A stretch of DNA of 14,271 nucleotides from Bacillota bacterium (GCA_023409615.1 JAEYRF010000127.1:1-14271); one strand, 5' to 3'; shown: positions 1-6,161, numbered from the stretch's first letter. Translations and numbers: made by a program. Notes: generated by a model not told the origin, from the sequence alone.

Positions 1-35
1 GCATTCCGCTGGTTCGAGTCCAGCCATCCCAGCCA
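1..35 (+). tRNA. tRNA 3' end, probably tRNA-Gln (partial)
   Basis: Only the T arm and acceptor end are in the window. The T stem is gctgg (8-12) with ccagc (20-24) around the loop ttcgagt. The 3' acceptor strand catccca (25-31) is followed by discriminator G and encoded CCA (33-35). The acceptor strand implies a 5' end of TGGGATG, and an initial U with discriminator G is typical of bacterial tRNA-Gln. The anticodon lies upstream of the window, so the identity is inferred. Confidence 0.75.
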
Positions 36-56
36 TTTATATCATTTCGCACACTG

Positions 57-79
57 GACAATTTTTTTGCGAAATTGTC
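57..79. other. Hairpin in the inter-tRNA spacer
   Basis: gacaattt (57-64) and aaattgtc (72-79) form a perfect 8 bp stem with a 7 nt T-rich loop. It lies in the 100 nt spacer between the two tRNAs. A weaker gaaagc/gctttc pair follows just before tRNA-Lys. These could be processing structures or an attenuator in the tRNA precursor. There is no T tract after the stem, so it is not a classical terminator. Confidence 0.4.
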
Positions 80-135
80 GAGATGTGGGATTTGATGAAA
101 GCGAAGGGACTTGACGTTTCTAAGCTTTCAAACAT

Positions 136-211
136 GGGCCATTAGCTCAGTTGGCAGAGCACTTGACTTTTAATCAAGGTGTCTGCGGTTCGAATCCGCA
201 ATGGCTCACCA
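136..211 (+). tRNA. tRNA-Lys (anticodon TTT)
   Basis: This is a complete 76 nt cloverleaf with encoded CCA. The acceptor stem is gggccat (136-142) with atggctc (201-207). The D arm contains agctcagttggcagagc. The anticodon stem is cttga/tcaag (162-166, 174-178), and its loop cttttaa carries TTT at 169-171. The T arm is gcggttcgaatccgc. It reads Lys AAA/AAG codons and is the last gene of the tRNA cluster. A tRNA 3' end is a common integration target, but I found no second copy of its 3' end in the window. Confidence 0.97.
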
Positions 212-217
212 AAGTAA

Positions 218-254
218 GTCCTTGAAAACACTGGATTTCAGGGGCTTTTTTTTT
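218..254 (+). terminator. Rho-independent terminator of the tRNA operon
   Basis: A 10 bp stem pairs 218-227 with 236-245, including two G-U pairs. Its loop is 8 nt, and nine T residues follow at 246-254. It starts 6 nt after tRNA-Lys, as expected for the end of a tRNA transcription unit. Confidence 0.88.
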
Positions 255-640
255 AGGGATGAAGATAAGTTATCAAGAAAAGTTGAATATGAGTTGAATG
301 GGGAAAACTTTTATATCTCTGAACCTAATCTGAACGAATAATTAAGTCCGATTAGGCGTGGTTGATTTGAATAGAATCAAACACGAAAAAGTTTGCAATA
401 GTCTTAAGTTCTATCATTGAAATTATGTTTGTCTGAATAATAGTATCTATATAACTGTATTTGATAATAGTAGAGAAATATGTCATATTGTGTTAAAATG
501 TTTATGGGTGTAATCTAGAAATTTATGCAACTAAATAAGTAATGTATCAAACTGGTATACAGCGAGATTTGAATACCATTGACTTTAGCTAGATGACTAT
601 TACACGACACCCGTCGCGAAAGAAGTAGTTATATGACATA
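255..640. other. AT-rich gap without a recognisable gene
   Basis: No ORF with a ribosome binding site is visible on either strand. One short open stretch from about 256 to 342 ends in TAA but has no start codon, so it may be a leftover 3' end or chance. Several TATAAT-like strings occur, as expected at this base composition, and none pairs convincingly with a -35 box. Confidence 0.5.
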
Positions 641-658
641 TGCGCAGGGGTATTTTTA

Positions 659-715
659 CCACTCCCATAAACCTAATATATGGTATAATGGTAGAAAATG
701 TACGCATGGGAGTGG
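659..715 (+). promoter_or_regulatory. Inverted repeat enclosing an extended -10 promoter
   Basis: ccactcccat (659-668) and atgggagtgg (706-715) are perfect 10 bp inverted arms. Between them lies TGGTATAAT (681-689), a perfect extended -10 element (TGn plus TATAAT). No good -35 is present, which is normal for extended -10 promoters. The predicted start, near 696, would transcribe rightward into the hairpin array and the HEARO-like RNA. The arms could be an operator or, in RNA made from further upstream, a hairpin. No start site has been shown. Confidence 0.5.
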
Positions 716-730
716 CAATGTTTTGTCTAC

Positions 731-1092
731 GGCCATCCGTGGCCTGGGTCAAGATACATTCCTGCACAAGGAGCTATTACATACTGCCGACTGACATCGT
801 GTCAGTCTTTGTAAGTAAGTGAGTAATAAGTGAGCAAGTAGACTTGTAAGTTTATCCCCGGCCATCCGTGGCCTATGGATGAGCAAAGGAGCTTGGACGA
901 GTAGGACTCGTGGAAATGGCGTGGTATCGTGGCCGAAGATAATACAGTACAAATTTCATACTTCATTGAGGCGGCTGTCGTCGTGACAGCCTAGAGCTAG
1001 AAGCAAAGACTCTCCGCCCGTCCATGGGCTGGGGACAAAGGTAGAGAGACGATGGAGTTTATTGTTTAAGGCGGCTGACATCCATGTCAGCC
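731..1092 (+). ncRNA. Array of seven short hairpins, probable structured RNA
   Basis: Seven hairpins occur at 731-744, 789-807, 860-873, 897-911, 973-991, 1016-1029 and 1073-1092. Stems are 5-8 bp and mostly unrelated in sequence: ggcca/tggcc (twice), gactgaca/tgtcagtc, acgagt/actcgt, ggctgtc/gacagcc, gcccg/tgggc and ggctgaca/tgtcagcc. Loops are tccg, tcg, tccg, agg, gtcgt, tcca and tcca, so the loop core is kept while the stems change with pairing preserved. Spacing between centres is 38-78 nt. Linkers often contain a CAAAG-like string (for example gagcaaaggagct at 881-893, gacaaagg at 1034-1041). ORFs here are short and lack good ribosome sites. This suggests a structured RNA, perhaps the leader of the RNA at 1131. 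The strand is inferred from the upstream promoter. Confidence 0.5.
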
Positions 1093-1130
1093 TAGGGCAG
1101 TAAGTGAGTAACGGGGCGTATACGTCACAT

Positions 1131-1348
1131 AACAAAGCAGTCGCGCAAGGGTGCCAGGGGAAAGACATCCGGCCTTATACCATTAACAGTAGTAGCGCGA
1201 GCAGGCACCACACCGATTCGCAGAGCGGTGGCGGAGCACCGCCCACCTCTACCTTCGCCGGGCAGGCTTGCCCTTGACAGACTTGGCACGGCTCAGCTAG
1301 AGGCTTTACTGCTCATCGGCGTCGCGACTGCCGGGCCGTTCTCTGAAA
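1131..1348 (+). ncRNA. HEARO/omega-RNA-like structured RNA, copy A
   Basis: This GC-rich segment is clearly related to 2155-2325, sharing aacaaagcagt, gcgcaagggtgcc, ccttataccatt, gcgcgagcaggcaccacacc and a common 3' end. Pairings are visible. GCAGTCGCG (1137-1145) pairs with CGCGACTGC (1323-1331), closing the molecule over 9 bp. GGTGCC (1150-1155) pairs with GGCACC (1204-1209). CCGAT (1213-1217) pairs with ATCGG (1315-1319), enclosing a variable region with its own hairpins, such as gcggtg/caccgc. From memory the sequence resembles HEARO RNA, which is the guide (omega) RNA of IscB nucleases. I could not run a covariance search, so the family name is a recognition-based call. The ORF behind it is not IscB. 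Confidence 0.55.
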
Positions 1349-1360
1349 TATGGCACACGA
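1343..1360. repeat. Left arm of an 18 bp inverted repeat around the orphan ORF
   Basis: ctgaaatatggcacacga here is inverted at 2135-2152 with 16 of 18 positions matching, including a perfect 12 bp core (1349-1360 with 2135-2146). The arms sit just after RNA copy A and just before RNA copy B, so they bracket the ORF at 1402-2127. In RNA they could close a loop of about 775 nt. In DNA they could be ends of an inserted cassette. Confidence 0.6.
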
Positions 1361-1401
1361 AATACCCGCCTTCCATGGTGCGCAAAAAAGGAGGAGCACA
1401 T

Positions 1402-2127
1402 ATGAGTATTTTTAAAGAAATACTAGGTATTTTATCGTTACTATCTGGACCAGCTATGGCTGTAATAGCATACCTAGCATTAAAACAAATAAAAATTGCT
1501 AAACAACAACTATCTGTCGCTAAAACTACTTTTGAACTGAGTTCAAAAAGAGAAGCGGCAGTATTTACAGCAAAGCAGTGTGATATGTTTGCACATAGTA
1601 TTATTCCAAAATATTCAGATGTTATGAATAGATTCAAAGAAAAAAATGTTAAATTATACAAACTGCCAAGTAATAAAGATTCCATACTTGATTGCGAATA
1701 TGGAGAATGGCTTAAAGAAAACTTTATAAAAATTTCGGATAATAATGGAGAATTGTATACATTAATAACAATAGCGATGAATGATATTGAAGCATTTTCA
1801 ATTTATTTTATACATAAAATTTGTGATGTTAATATGGCGTATTCACCAATTGCAAAAACATATGTTGAAATTGTTGAAACCCTTAGTCCTATGATTTGTC
1901 TAGTGAGGAATCGTGATAATAATGTATATTCAAATACAATCGCTTTATATGATATCTGGAAAAAGAAATTAGTAAAAGAATCGCTGGAAATAAAGCAAAA
2001 AGAGCTTTATAGACAATTTATTGAAGCAAAAAAACAGGCAAGTTGTATAATAGAAGATGACATTAAACCTATAGGGTTGGATGAAAAAATATTTCATGAA
2101 AGAGAAGCCGTCCATGGCTTCTCTTAA
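1402..2127 (+). CDS. Orphan membrane-anchored protein of unknown function between two structured RNAs
   Basis: The product has 241 residues and I do not recognise a family with confidence; its layout resembles DUF4760-like proteins. Residues about 8-28 form one hydrophobic, probably membrane-spanning helix near the N-terminus, followed by a charged helical stretch (about 29-60). The rest is a Lys/Glu-rich, probably cytoplasmic helical domain. The ATG at 1402 is chosen because ggagga (1390-1395) lies upstream; the frame is also open back to 1228, but that stretch is the structured RNA. The gene is strongly AT-rich while both flanks are GC-rich, a sign of separate origin. The last codons lie inside a strong hairpin (2101-2124). 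It sits where HEARO RNAs usually have an IscB gene, yet no HNH or RuvC motif is visible. It may be cargo or an RNA-linked effector; both are inference. Confidence 0.7.
   Translation: MSIFKEILGILSLLSGPAMAVIAYLALKQIKIAKQQLSVAKTTFELSSKREAAVFTAKQCDMFAHSIIPKYSDVMNRFKEKNVKLYKLPSNKDSILDCEYGEWLKENFIKISDNNGELYTLITIAMNDIEAFSIYFIHKICDVNMAYSPIAKTYVEIVETLSPMICLVRNRDNNVYSNTIALYDIWKKKLVKESLEIKQKELYRQFIEAKKQASCIIEDDIKPIGLDEKIFHEREAVHGFS
2101..2124 (+). other. Strong hairpin overlapping the 3' end of the orphan ORF
   Basis: agagaagcc (2101-2109) pairs with ggcttctct (2116-2124), extended by a G-T pair, with loop tcca. The apex matches the hairpins at 1016-1029 and 1073-1092, so it belongs to the same hairpin family. 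No T tract follows, so a terminator is unlikely. It encodes the end of the protein just before the TAA at 2125-2127. Confidence 0.6.
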
Positions 2128-2134
2128 TCAAGGG

Positions 2135-2152
2135 TCGTGTGCCATACATCAG
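2135..2152. repeat. Right arm of the 18 bp inverted repeat around the orphan ORF
   Basis: tcgtgtgccatacatcag is the inverted partner of 1343-1360 (16 of 18 matches). It lies directly before the conserved aacaaagcag start of RNA copy B. Confidence 0.6.
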
Positions 2153-2154
2153 AG

Positions 2155-2325
2155 AACAAAGCAGTAAGCGCAAGGGTGCCGGAGGAAAGTCATCCGACCT
2201 TATACCATTGACAGCAGGAGCGCGAGCAGGCACCACACCGATTCGCAGAGTGCAAGCACCGCCAGGGAGAAGGGCTTCGTGGGTCCAGCTCATCGGCTCG
2301 CGACTGCTGGGCCGTTAGCTGAAAT
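2155..2325 (+). ncRNA. HEARO/omega-RNA-like structured RNA, copy B
   Basis: This is the second copy of the RNA at 1131-1348, shorter because the variable internal region is reduced. The same helices can form: GCAGT (2161-2165) with ACTGC (2303-2307), extended past a small bulge by GCG/CGC; GGTGCC (2175-2180) with GGCACC (2229-2234); and CCGAT (2238-2242) with ATCGG (2292-2296). The copies differ at many positions outside these helices while pairing is kept, which argues for a functional RNA fold. No ORF with a ribosome site follows closely; the next 430 bp are AT-rich and hold a gene relic. It could be an orphan copy whose protein gene has been lost. Confidence 0.55.
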
Positions 2326-2338
2326 TGGACGCAGGGGG

Positions 2339-2355
2339 CGCGCCGTCCTGGCGCG
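2339..2355 (+). other. GC hairpin at the 3' edge of RNA copy B
   Basis: cgcgcc (2339-2344) pairs with ggcgcg (2350-2355) around the loop gtcct, followed by ataaaaaaa. The loop resembles the gtcca apices upstream. It marks the sharp change from GC-rich RNA to AT-rich DNA. It could end the RNA, but A residues follow rather than T, so rho-independent termination on the plus strand is not supported. Confidence 0.5.
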
Positions 2356-2587
2356 ATAAAAAAACGGAATAAATGAAGATACCTTAATCAAAATGTATAA
2401 TTTAGTGCTTAATGACTATGTTTCATTTAAATAAAATGTCAAGAAAAGTATAATAAAAAGAGAACAAAAGAACGAAATACATAATTAATTTACATTTTTT
2501 ATAAAGGGCTCCATACTTCGTGCAGGTATCTAAATAGAAAATATCGAATAATACCATGGCTAAGGATTTTTTTTGTGAGGTAATATT

Positions 2588-2770
2588 ATGTATACTCATG
2601 ATAATAGTGCTGTTGCTTATGTTGATGAGTACTGAAATTTCGGGACTCACTTTGAATCAAGTGGTAATAGCACTCATTACATTTTAGTTGCAATAGTAAT
2701 GCCTAAGAAGATAGTTGAATCTGAACATAATATATTGCTTCTAACAACCATTGAAAGCAATCTCAGAATA
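2588..2770 (+). pseudogene. N-terminal relic of a DUF3800-like protein with an in-frame stop
   Basis: From ATG 2588, with gaggt just upstream, the frame reads a start like AYVDEY, then TGA at 2633-2635, then NFGTHFESSGNSTHYILVAIV. DUF3800 proteins begin with a DESGN motif followed by an aromatic/hydrophobic strand, so the TGA sits where Gly is expected and a single change (GGA to TGA) explains it. After about residue 55 the similarity fades, and the frame runs into the next gene before stopping at 2807-2809, so the C-terminal two-thirds of a normal DUF3800 protein is missing. I call it a dead fragment. The family call rests on this short motif alone. Confidence 0.45.
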
Positions 2771-2790
2771 AATTCAAGGAGGAGAAAAAC

Positions 2791-3882
2791 ATGGCAATGT
2801 TCGAAGTAATCAAGTACGAGGGAGATAATGATGTTTTCGTTTGGAAACATCCGGCGGAGGATTTTAATACCCTTAGCCAACTCATTGTAAACGAATCACA
2901 GGAGGCGTTGTTTTTTAAGAATGGTGAAGCACTAGATTTATTCGGGCCTGGTCGCCATACATTGAAGACGCAAAATATTCCTTTGATTCGCAAACTCGTG
3001 AATCTACCGATGGGGGGAACATCCCCGTTCCATTGTCAGGTCTTTTTTATCAACAAGACCATGCCACTGGACGTCAAATGGGGTACACCCAGCCAAATCC
3101 AGGTGATTGATCCAAAATTCCAAATTTTACTCCATGCCGGAGCGCATGGTGGTTTTGGCGCTCAAATTGAAGATTCAAGAAAATTTATCACCAAGTTGGT
3201 AGGAACGAGGAGCGTTTTCGATAAAGCCACTTTGGTGGACTACTTCCGAGAAATCATTTCTACAAGAACCAAGACCTATTTAAGCCGCATTATGAGCGAA
3301 ACGACTTTTGTATTGGTCAATTCGCACCTTGAAGAAATCTCGGCGGTACTAAAAGAAAAATTGACCGAAGATATGCAAGAATTCGGAGTCAAGCTAATCA
3401 ACTTCTTTGTATCATCCATTCAATTGAATGAGAGCGATTACAGTCAAGTTCAACAAGCGTTGGCACGGGTTTCCAGCCGTAATATTGAAGGCTATAGCTG
3501 GGTAGATGAGCAACTCGCGGATGTTGCAAAAAAATACGCTGCCAATCCGGGAGCGCAAAATAATCCTGCTGGTATGATTGCCCAGGCACCAATGGCATTT
3601 GCTTTCGGTAATATGCTGAGAAATACGGTTCAACCTTTAATGGATCAAGGATTTTCAGGAGAACCAAAAGAATTTAGTGGTATCTCAACACAGAAATCTC
3701 AATCGCCGTTTGGTAACGCACCGAATACAATCAAGCCAAAGACAGCGGGAGAAACTCAGACTGCTTCGTCAGACGGTATGGACGATTTTGAGCAACGTTT
3801 GAAAAAGTTAGAAATGCTTAAAGGTAAAATCCCGGATGAACAGTATGACGCGAAAATGCAAGAAATATTAAATAGTATATAG
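2791..3882 (+). CDS. ydjI: SPFH-domain protein, YdjI type (COG4260)
   Basis: The product has 363 residues. Residues about 1-250 match the YdjI/virion-core-like SPFH family: an opening FEVIKYEGDNDVFVWKHP, an ESQEALFFKNGEALDLFGPGR segment and a long SPFH core. A linker with GMIAQAPMAFAFGNML follows, and residues 331-363 form a short SHOCT-type helix pair. In B. subtilis, YdjI is an SPFH membrane-scaffold protein that works with YdjG, YdjH and the PspA homologue YdjF in envelope stress; that role is known for the family and inferred here. The start is fixed by aaggaggag at 2776-2784, six bases before ATG. The following genes are on the same strand and probably form an operon. No PspA gene is present in the window. 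Confidence 0.9.
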   Translation: MAMFEVIKYEGDNDVFVWKHPAEDFNTLSQLIVNESQEALFFKNGEALDLFGPGRHTLKTQNIPLIRKLVNLPMGGTSPFHCQVFFINKTMPLDVKWGTPSQIQVIDPKFQILLHAGAHGGFGAQIEDSRKFITKLVGTRSVFDKATLVDYFREIISTRTKTYLSRIMSETTFVLVNSHLEEISAVLKEKLTEDMQEFGVKLINFFVSSIQLNESDYSQVQQALARVSSRNIEGYSWVDEQLADVAKKYAANPGAQNNPAGMIAQAPMAFAFGNMLRNTVQPLMDQGFSGEPKEFSGISTQKSQSPFGNAPNTIKPKTAGETQTASSDGMDDFEQRLKKLEMLKGKIPDEQYDAKMQEILNSI

Positions 3883-3892
3883 GAGTCCGACT

Positions 3893-4138
3893 ATGATAAA
3901 GAAAAATTCTTACGATTGCAGTATTCGTAATCATTGCCGCTATGTACAGCATGTTGGTTATTATTACAAATGATACACGTTATACGGAAAGCGTACTTTC
4001 AGATATTGATATGAACGGATCCGACCACATTGAGACGATAACTTTATTAACAGGGGTTGAGCAGCAGGTACAGCTTATAGTATTGCTGTAGTTGTCGCAA
4101 CAAAAGGAAAATTAACCCTAAAAAATAAACGGTTGTGA
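3893..4138 (+). pseudogene. Small membrane protein gene broken by frameshifts
   Basis: ATG 3893 has aggag overlapping the ydjI stop, so the gene was once coupled to it. Read as it stands, the frame stops after 26 codons. Removing one A from the run at 3902-3906 restores a sensible protein: a basic start, a hydrophobic helix (ILTIAVFVIIAAMYSMLVII) and a polar tail. This frame stops at 4091. A second shift near 4062-4075 would continue into a tail rich in Val, Ala and Lys and end at 4138, directly before the next gene. One or two frameshifts are therefore implied, by decay or sequencing error in homopolymers. I do not recognise the family. Confidence 0.55.
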
Positions 4139-4149
4139 GGGGATTAGAT

Positions 4150-4707
4150 ATGGGTGCATTAGGCTGGATAATAGGTGCCGGTGTTGTTGCCGGTCTGCTG
4201 AAAAAGGCAAATAGAAAAGAAAAAGAGGCTTTAGCAGAAGAACAAAGAAGAAAGAATAAGCCATGTTACTTTAATGATGGCTTTTCGGAAGAAGAATTTA
4301 AAACTATCGTTAAGCGAGCTAGCAAAGATATTAAGAGGTTGTCAAATCTTTATACTAATGGCCCTGTTATTTATGGCACAGTTAGATCACAAAGTGGTAT
4401 ATCTGAGTGGAACTTCAAAATTGACTTCAATGATTATGGACACATAAATGGGAAATATTGGATTTCGTCTGATAACGATGATTCTACTATTCCTGACCAT
4501 GTGGCCAAAAACATTTGTTCAGAAATAGCTAATCGCTCTTCAACATCATATGAGTATAGTGATACCGAAGAAAATGATGATTATGAAACTGAATATGAAG
4601 ACCACTATAGTTTTCCAAGAGGTGCTTTTAGATTTTGCCCATTTTGTGGAGAAAGAATTGTTGGTGATAATGTTAAGTTTTGCTCATATTGCGGTAAAAG
4701 ATTATAA
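4150..4707 (+). CDS. Membrane-anchored protein with a C-terminal zinc ribbon
   Basis: The product has 185 residues. Residues 2-17 are a Gly/Ala-rich hydrophobic segment, probably a short membrane anchor, followed by a Lys/Glu-rich helix (18-37). The middle (about 45-130) is a mixed alpha/beta region I do not recognise, then comes an acidic Asp/Glu/Tyr stretch (about 136-153). The end is a zinc ribbon with cysteines 163, 166, 178 and 181 (CPFCG and CSYCG). The ATG at 4150 is preferred to GTG 4135 because gagggg (4137-4142) is 7 nt upstream. It lies 14 nt before the next zinc-ribbon gene and downstream of the SPFH gene, so a shared membrane-associated role is likely. No enzyme motif is seen. 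Confidence 0.8.
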   Translation: MGALGWIIGAGVVAGLLKKANRKEKEALAEEQRRKNKPCYFNDGFSEEEFKTIVKRASKDIKRLSNLYTNGPVIYGTVRSQSGISEWNFKIDFNDYGHINGKYWISSDNDDSTIPDHVAKNICSEIANRSSTSYEYSDTEENDDYETEYEDHYSFPRGAFRFCPFCGERIVGDNVKFCSYCGKRL

Positions 4708-4721
4708 ATGGAGGGTTTTCT

Positions 4722-5522
4722 ATGAACTTTATTAAAATGACATGTAATAATTGTAATGCACAATTGCAAATAGACTTGGATCATTTACAAGCCTTCTGCC
4801 CCTATTGCGGCCAAAAACTGATGATGAATTTTGACCAGTTAGGACGTGTTTTATCGGAAAAGGAAAAGACAAAACGCACAGTTACACGCGAGCAAGAGCA
4901 AACTAATCGTACTCAAATGTTGTATAAGCTTAAGTCCAATGAAAAAGATAAGGTTTGGAGAATGAAAGTAATAGATAAAGTCCCCATATTTGTTGGCTGT
5001 TTCCTTGCCTTGCTCTTTGTCGTATACTTTTTTTTCTTTGATTTAATGCCCAACCCAAGTGAAAAGAAACATGATGAAAAGGTTATATACCTACAGCAGA
5101 TTGAGATTGAAGTTGAAGATGCTATAAAGGATGAAGACTATGACATGGCTCTGATCAAAGCAAACAAACTTTCCTGTGATAATTGGTCAAGAGAAGAGAC
5201 TGCAACGTGGGATGCTAAACGAGAATCGTATATCAAAACTATTCAGGAAAAGAAGAGAGAAAAGGACATAAAAAACCCGAATAATATTTTTATGCCTGCT
5301 AGCCCATCATCTTTTAAGGGAAAGAGTTATGCTGATGTAAAAGAGCAGTTATTAGATTTGGGATTCACAAATATTACTACGAAAGAAGCATCAGAGTCAG
5401 CAGGATGGTTTGATAAAAAAGATACAGTTGAACATATACTCGTTGGGGGTAAAATGGAATTCACAACTGAAGATTACTTTGATAAAGACACACCAATAAT
5501 AATTTACTACTACAAGAAATAA
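4722..5522 (+). CDS. Zinc-ribbon membrane protein with PASTA-like C-terminus
   Basis: The product has 266 residues. The N-terminal zinc ribbon has cysteines 8, 11, 26 and 29. A charged linker (about 45-85) leads to one transmembrane helix at about 88-107. A helical, Lys/Glu-rich region follows, and residues about 196-266 resemble a PASTA domain (a start like FKGKSYADVKEQLLDLGF, then alternating beta strands ending in IIIYYYKK). The expected topology is zinc ribbon inside and PASTA-like domain outside. PASTA domains often bind peptidoglycan or cell-wall fragments, so an envelope-sensing role alongside the SPFH protein is plausible but inferred. The ribosome site ggaggg (4710-4715) fixes the start. 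The architecture recalls the zinc-ribbon membrane partners YdjG/YdjH, without clear orthology. Confidence 0.8.
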   Translation: MNFIKMTCNNCNAQLQIDLDHLQAFCPYCGQKLMMNFDQLGRVLSEKEKTKRTVTREQEQTNRTQMLYKLKSNEKDKVWRMKVIDKVPIFVGCFLALLFVVYFFFFDLMPNPSEKKHDEKVIYLQQIEIEVEDAIKDEDYDMALIKANKLSCDNWSREETATWDAKRESYIKTIQEKKREKDIKNPNNIFMPASPSSFKGKSYADVKEQLLDLGFTNITTKEASESAGWFDKKDTVEHILVGGKMEFTTEDYFDKDTPIIIYYYKK

Positions 5523-5628
5523 AAGTAAGCGCTTAATCTTGGGGTGCATTGCATAAATTGTTGCGGCATCAGAAACGCAATTCAGGCGACTATGGCAGGT
5601 AGGATGTCAGGAATTCTTGAGTACTGTA

Positions 5629-6161
5629 TCAAGCAAAGGTACTTCTGGTTCCGGCAAAGTTCCGATCACTAAGCGGCAATATGTTGCCCAAATACTCTGG
5701 ATCACTGACACCTAATTTTAGTCCTTCTTCAAATGCTTCTATTGCTGTGTCAAAGCCTGTAGCTGCTGTCATCTTTGTAAACAGCTTTAAAGCCTTCTTT
5801 TTCCTTCATAGTCACTTTTGTCCAGGTATTCCTTAAGGATTTGCGGTAGTTGATTGTATAGCCCCGTGTACTTTAATGCAGCTGGCCTTTTACTCATAAG
5901 TTCTAGGTATGGGATCCAGTTCATCGACTCCTTTTCCTCTCCATAAAGCCGTCTATGCTCGATGATGCAATTGTAATCCGTATCAAGCATCACAATATCA
6001 TGAGCGCAGGCTTTAACTATGACCTGTCGTCCAACCATACTTGGAGTGGTCGAATAGGTTATGCCATCAAACTTAACTTTCCCATAGTTGTCGGCTTTAG
6101 CGAATTCGTGTAGGTATACTTCAAAGTATGCCTTCGGAAGCTTGAAGATTCTATCGTACAA
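5629..6161 (-). pseudogene. istA: IS21-family transposase IstA, C-terminal fragment with frameshift
   Basis: Reading from 6161 down, the protein matches the IstA C-terminus: LPKAYFEVYLHEF, then the small beta domain around DGITYSTTPSMVGRQVIVKA, the HRRLYG motif, and the KRPAALKYTG helix. The frame breaks in an A run near 5793-5806. The next frame continues with KALKLFTKMTAATGFDTAIE and stops at 5629-5631. The N-terminal HTH and catalytic core are absent, and only about 170 of the roughly 400-500 residues usual for IstA remain. There is no true start codon; the break lies near 6135-6161, where an istB fragment begins on the other strand. It is non-functional. Confidence 0.8.

Noticed and set aside
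136..211. tRNA-Lys 3' end as attachment site for the integrase at 9997
   Set aside because: No second copy of the tRNA 3' end was found in the window, so there is no direct evidence.
640..1168. Short ORFs on both strands across the hairpin array
   Set aside because: They have no ribosome sites, protein-like composition or similarity, and they read through hairpin arms.
1228..1401. N-terminal extension of the ORF at 1402 back to an ATG at 1228
   Set aside because: This stretch is part of structured RNA copy A, is GC-rich unlike the rest of the gene, and has no ribosome site. The ATG at 1402 has a strong one.
1131..2325. RNase P RNA, group I or group II intron as identity of the structured RNAs
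   Set aside because: The gaggaaagtc string in copy B recalls RNase P, but its other conserved cores are missing and copy A lacks it. No group II domain V and no group I P/Q/R/S cores are visible.
2423..2650. Minus-strand ORF of 75 residues in the AT-rich gap
   Set aside because: It has low-complexity hydrophobic content and no ribosome site, and it overlaps the more convincing plus-strand DUF3800 relic.
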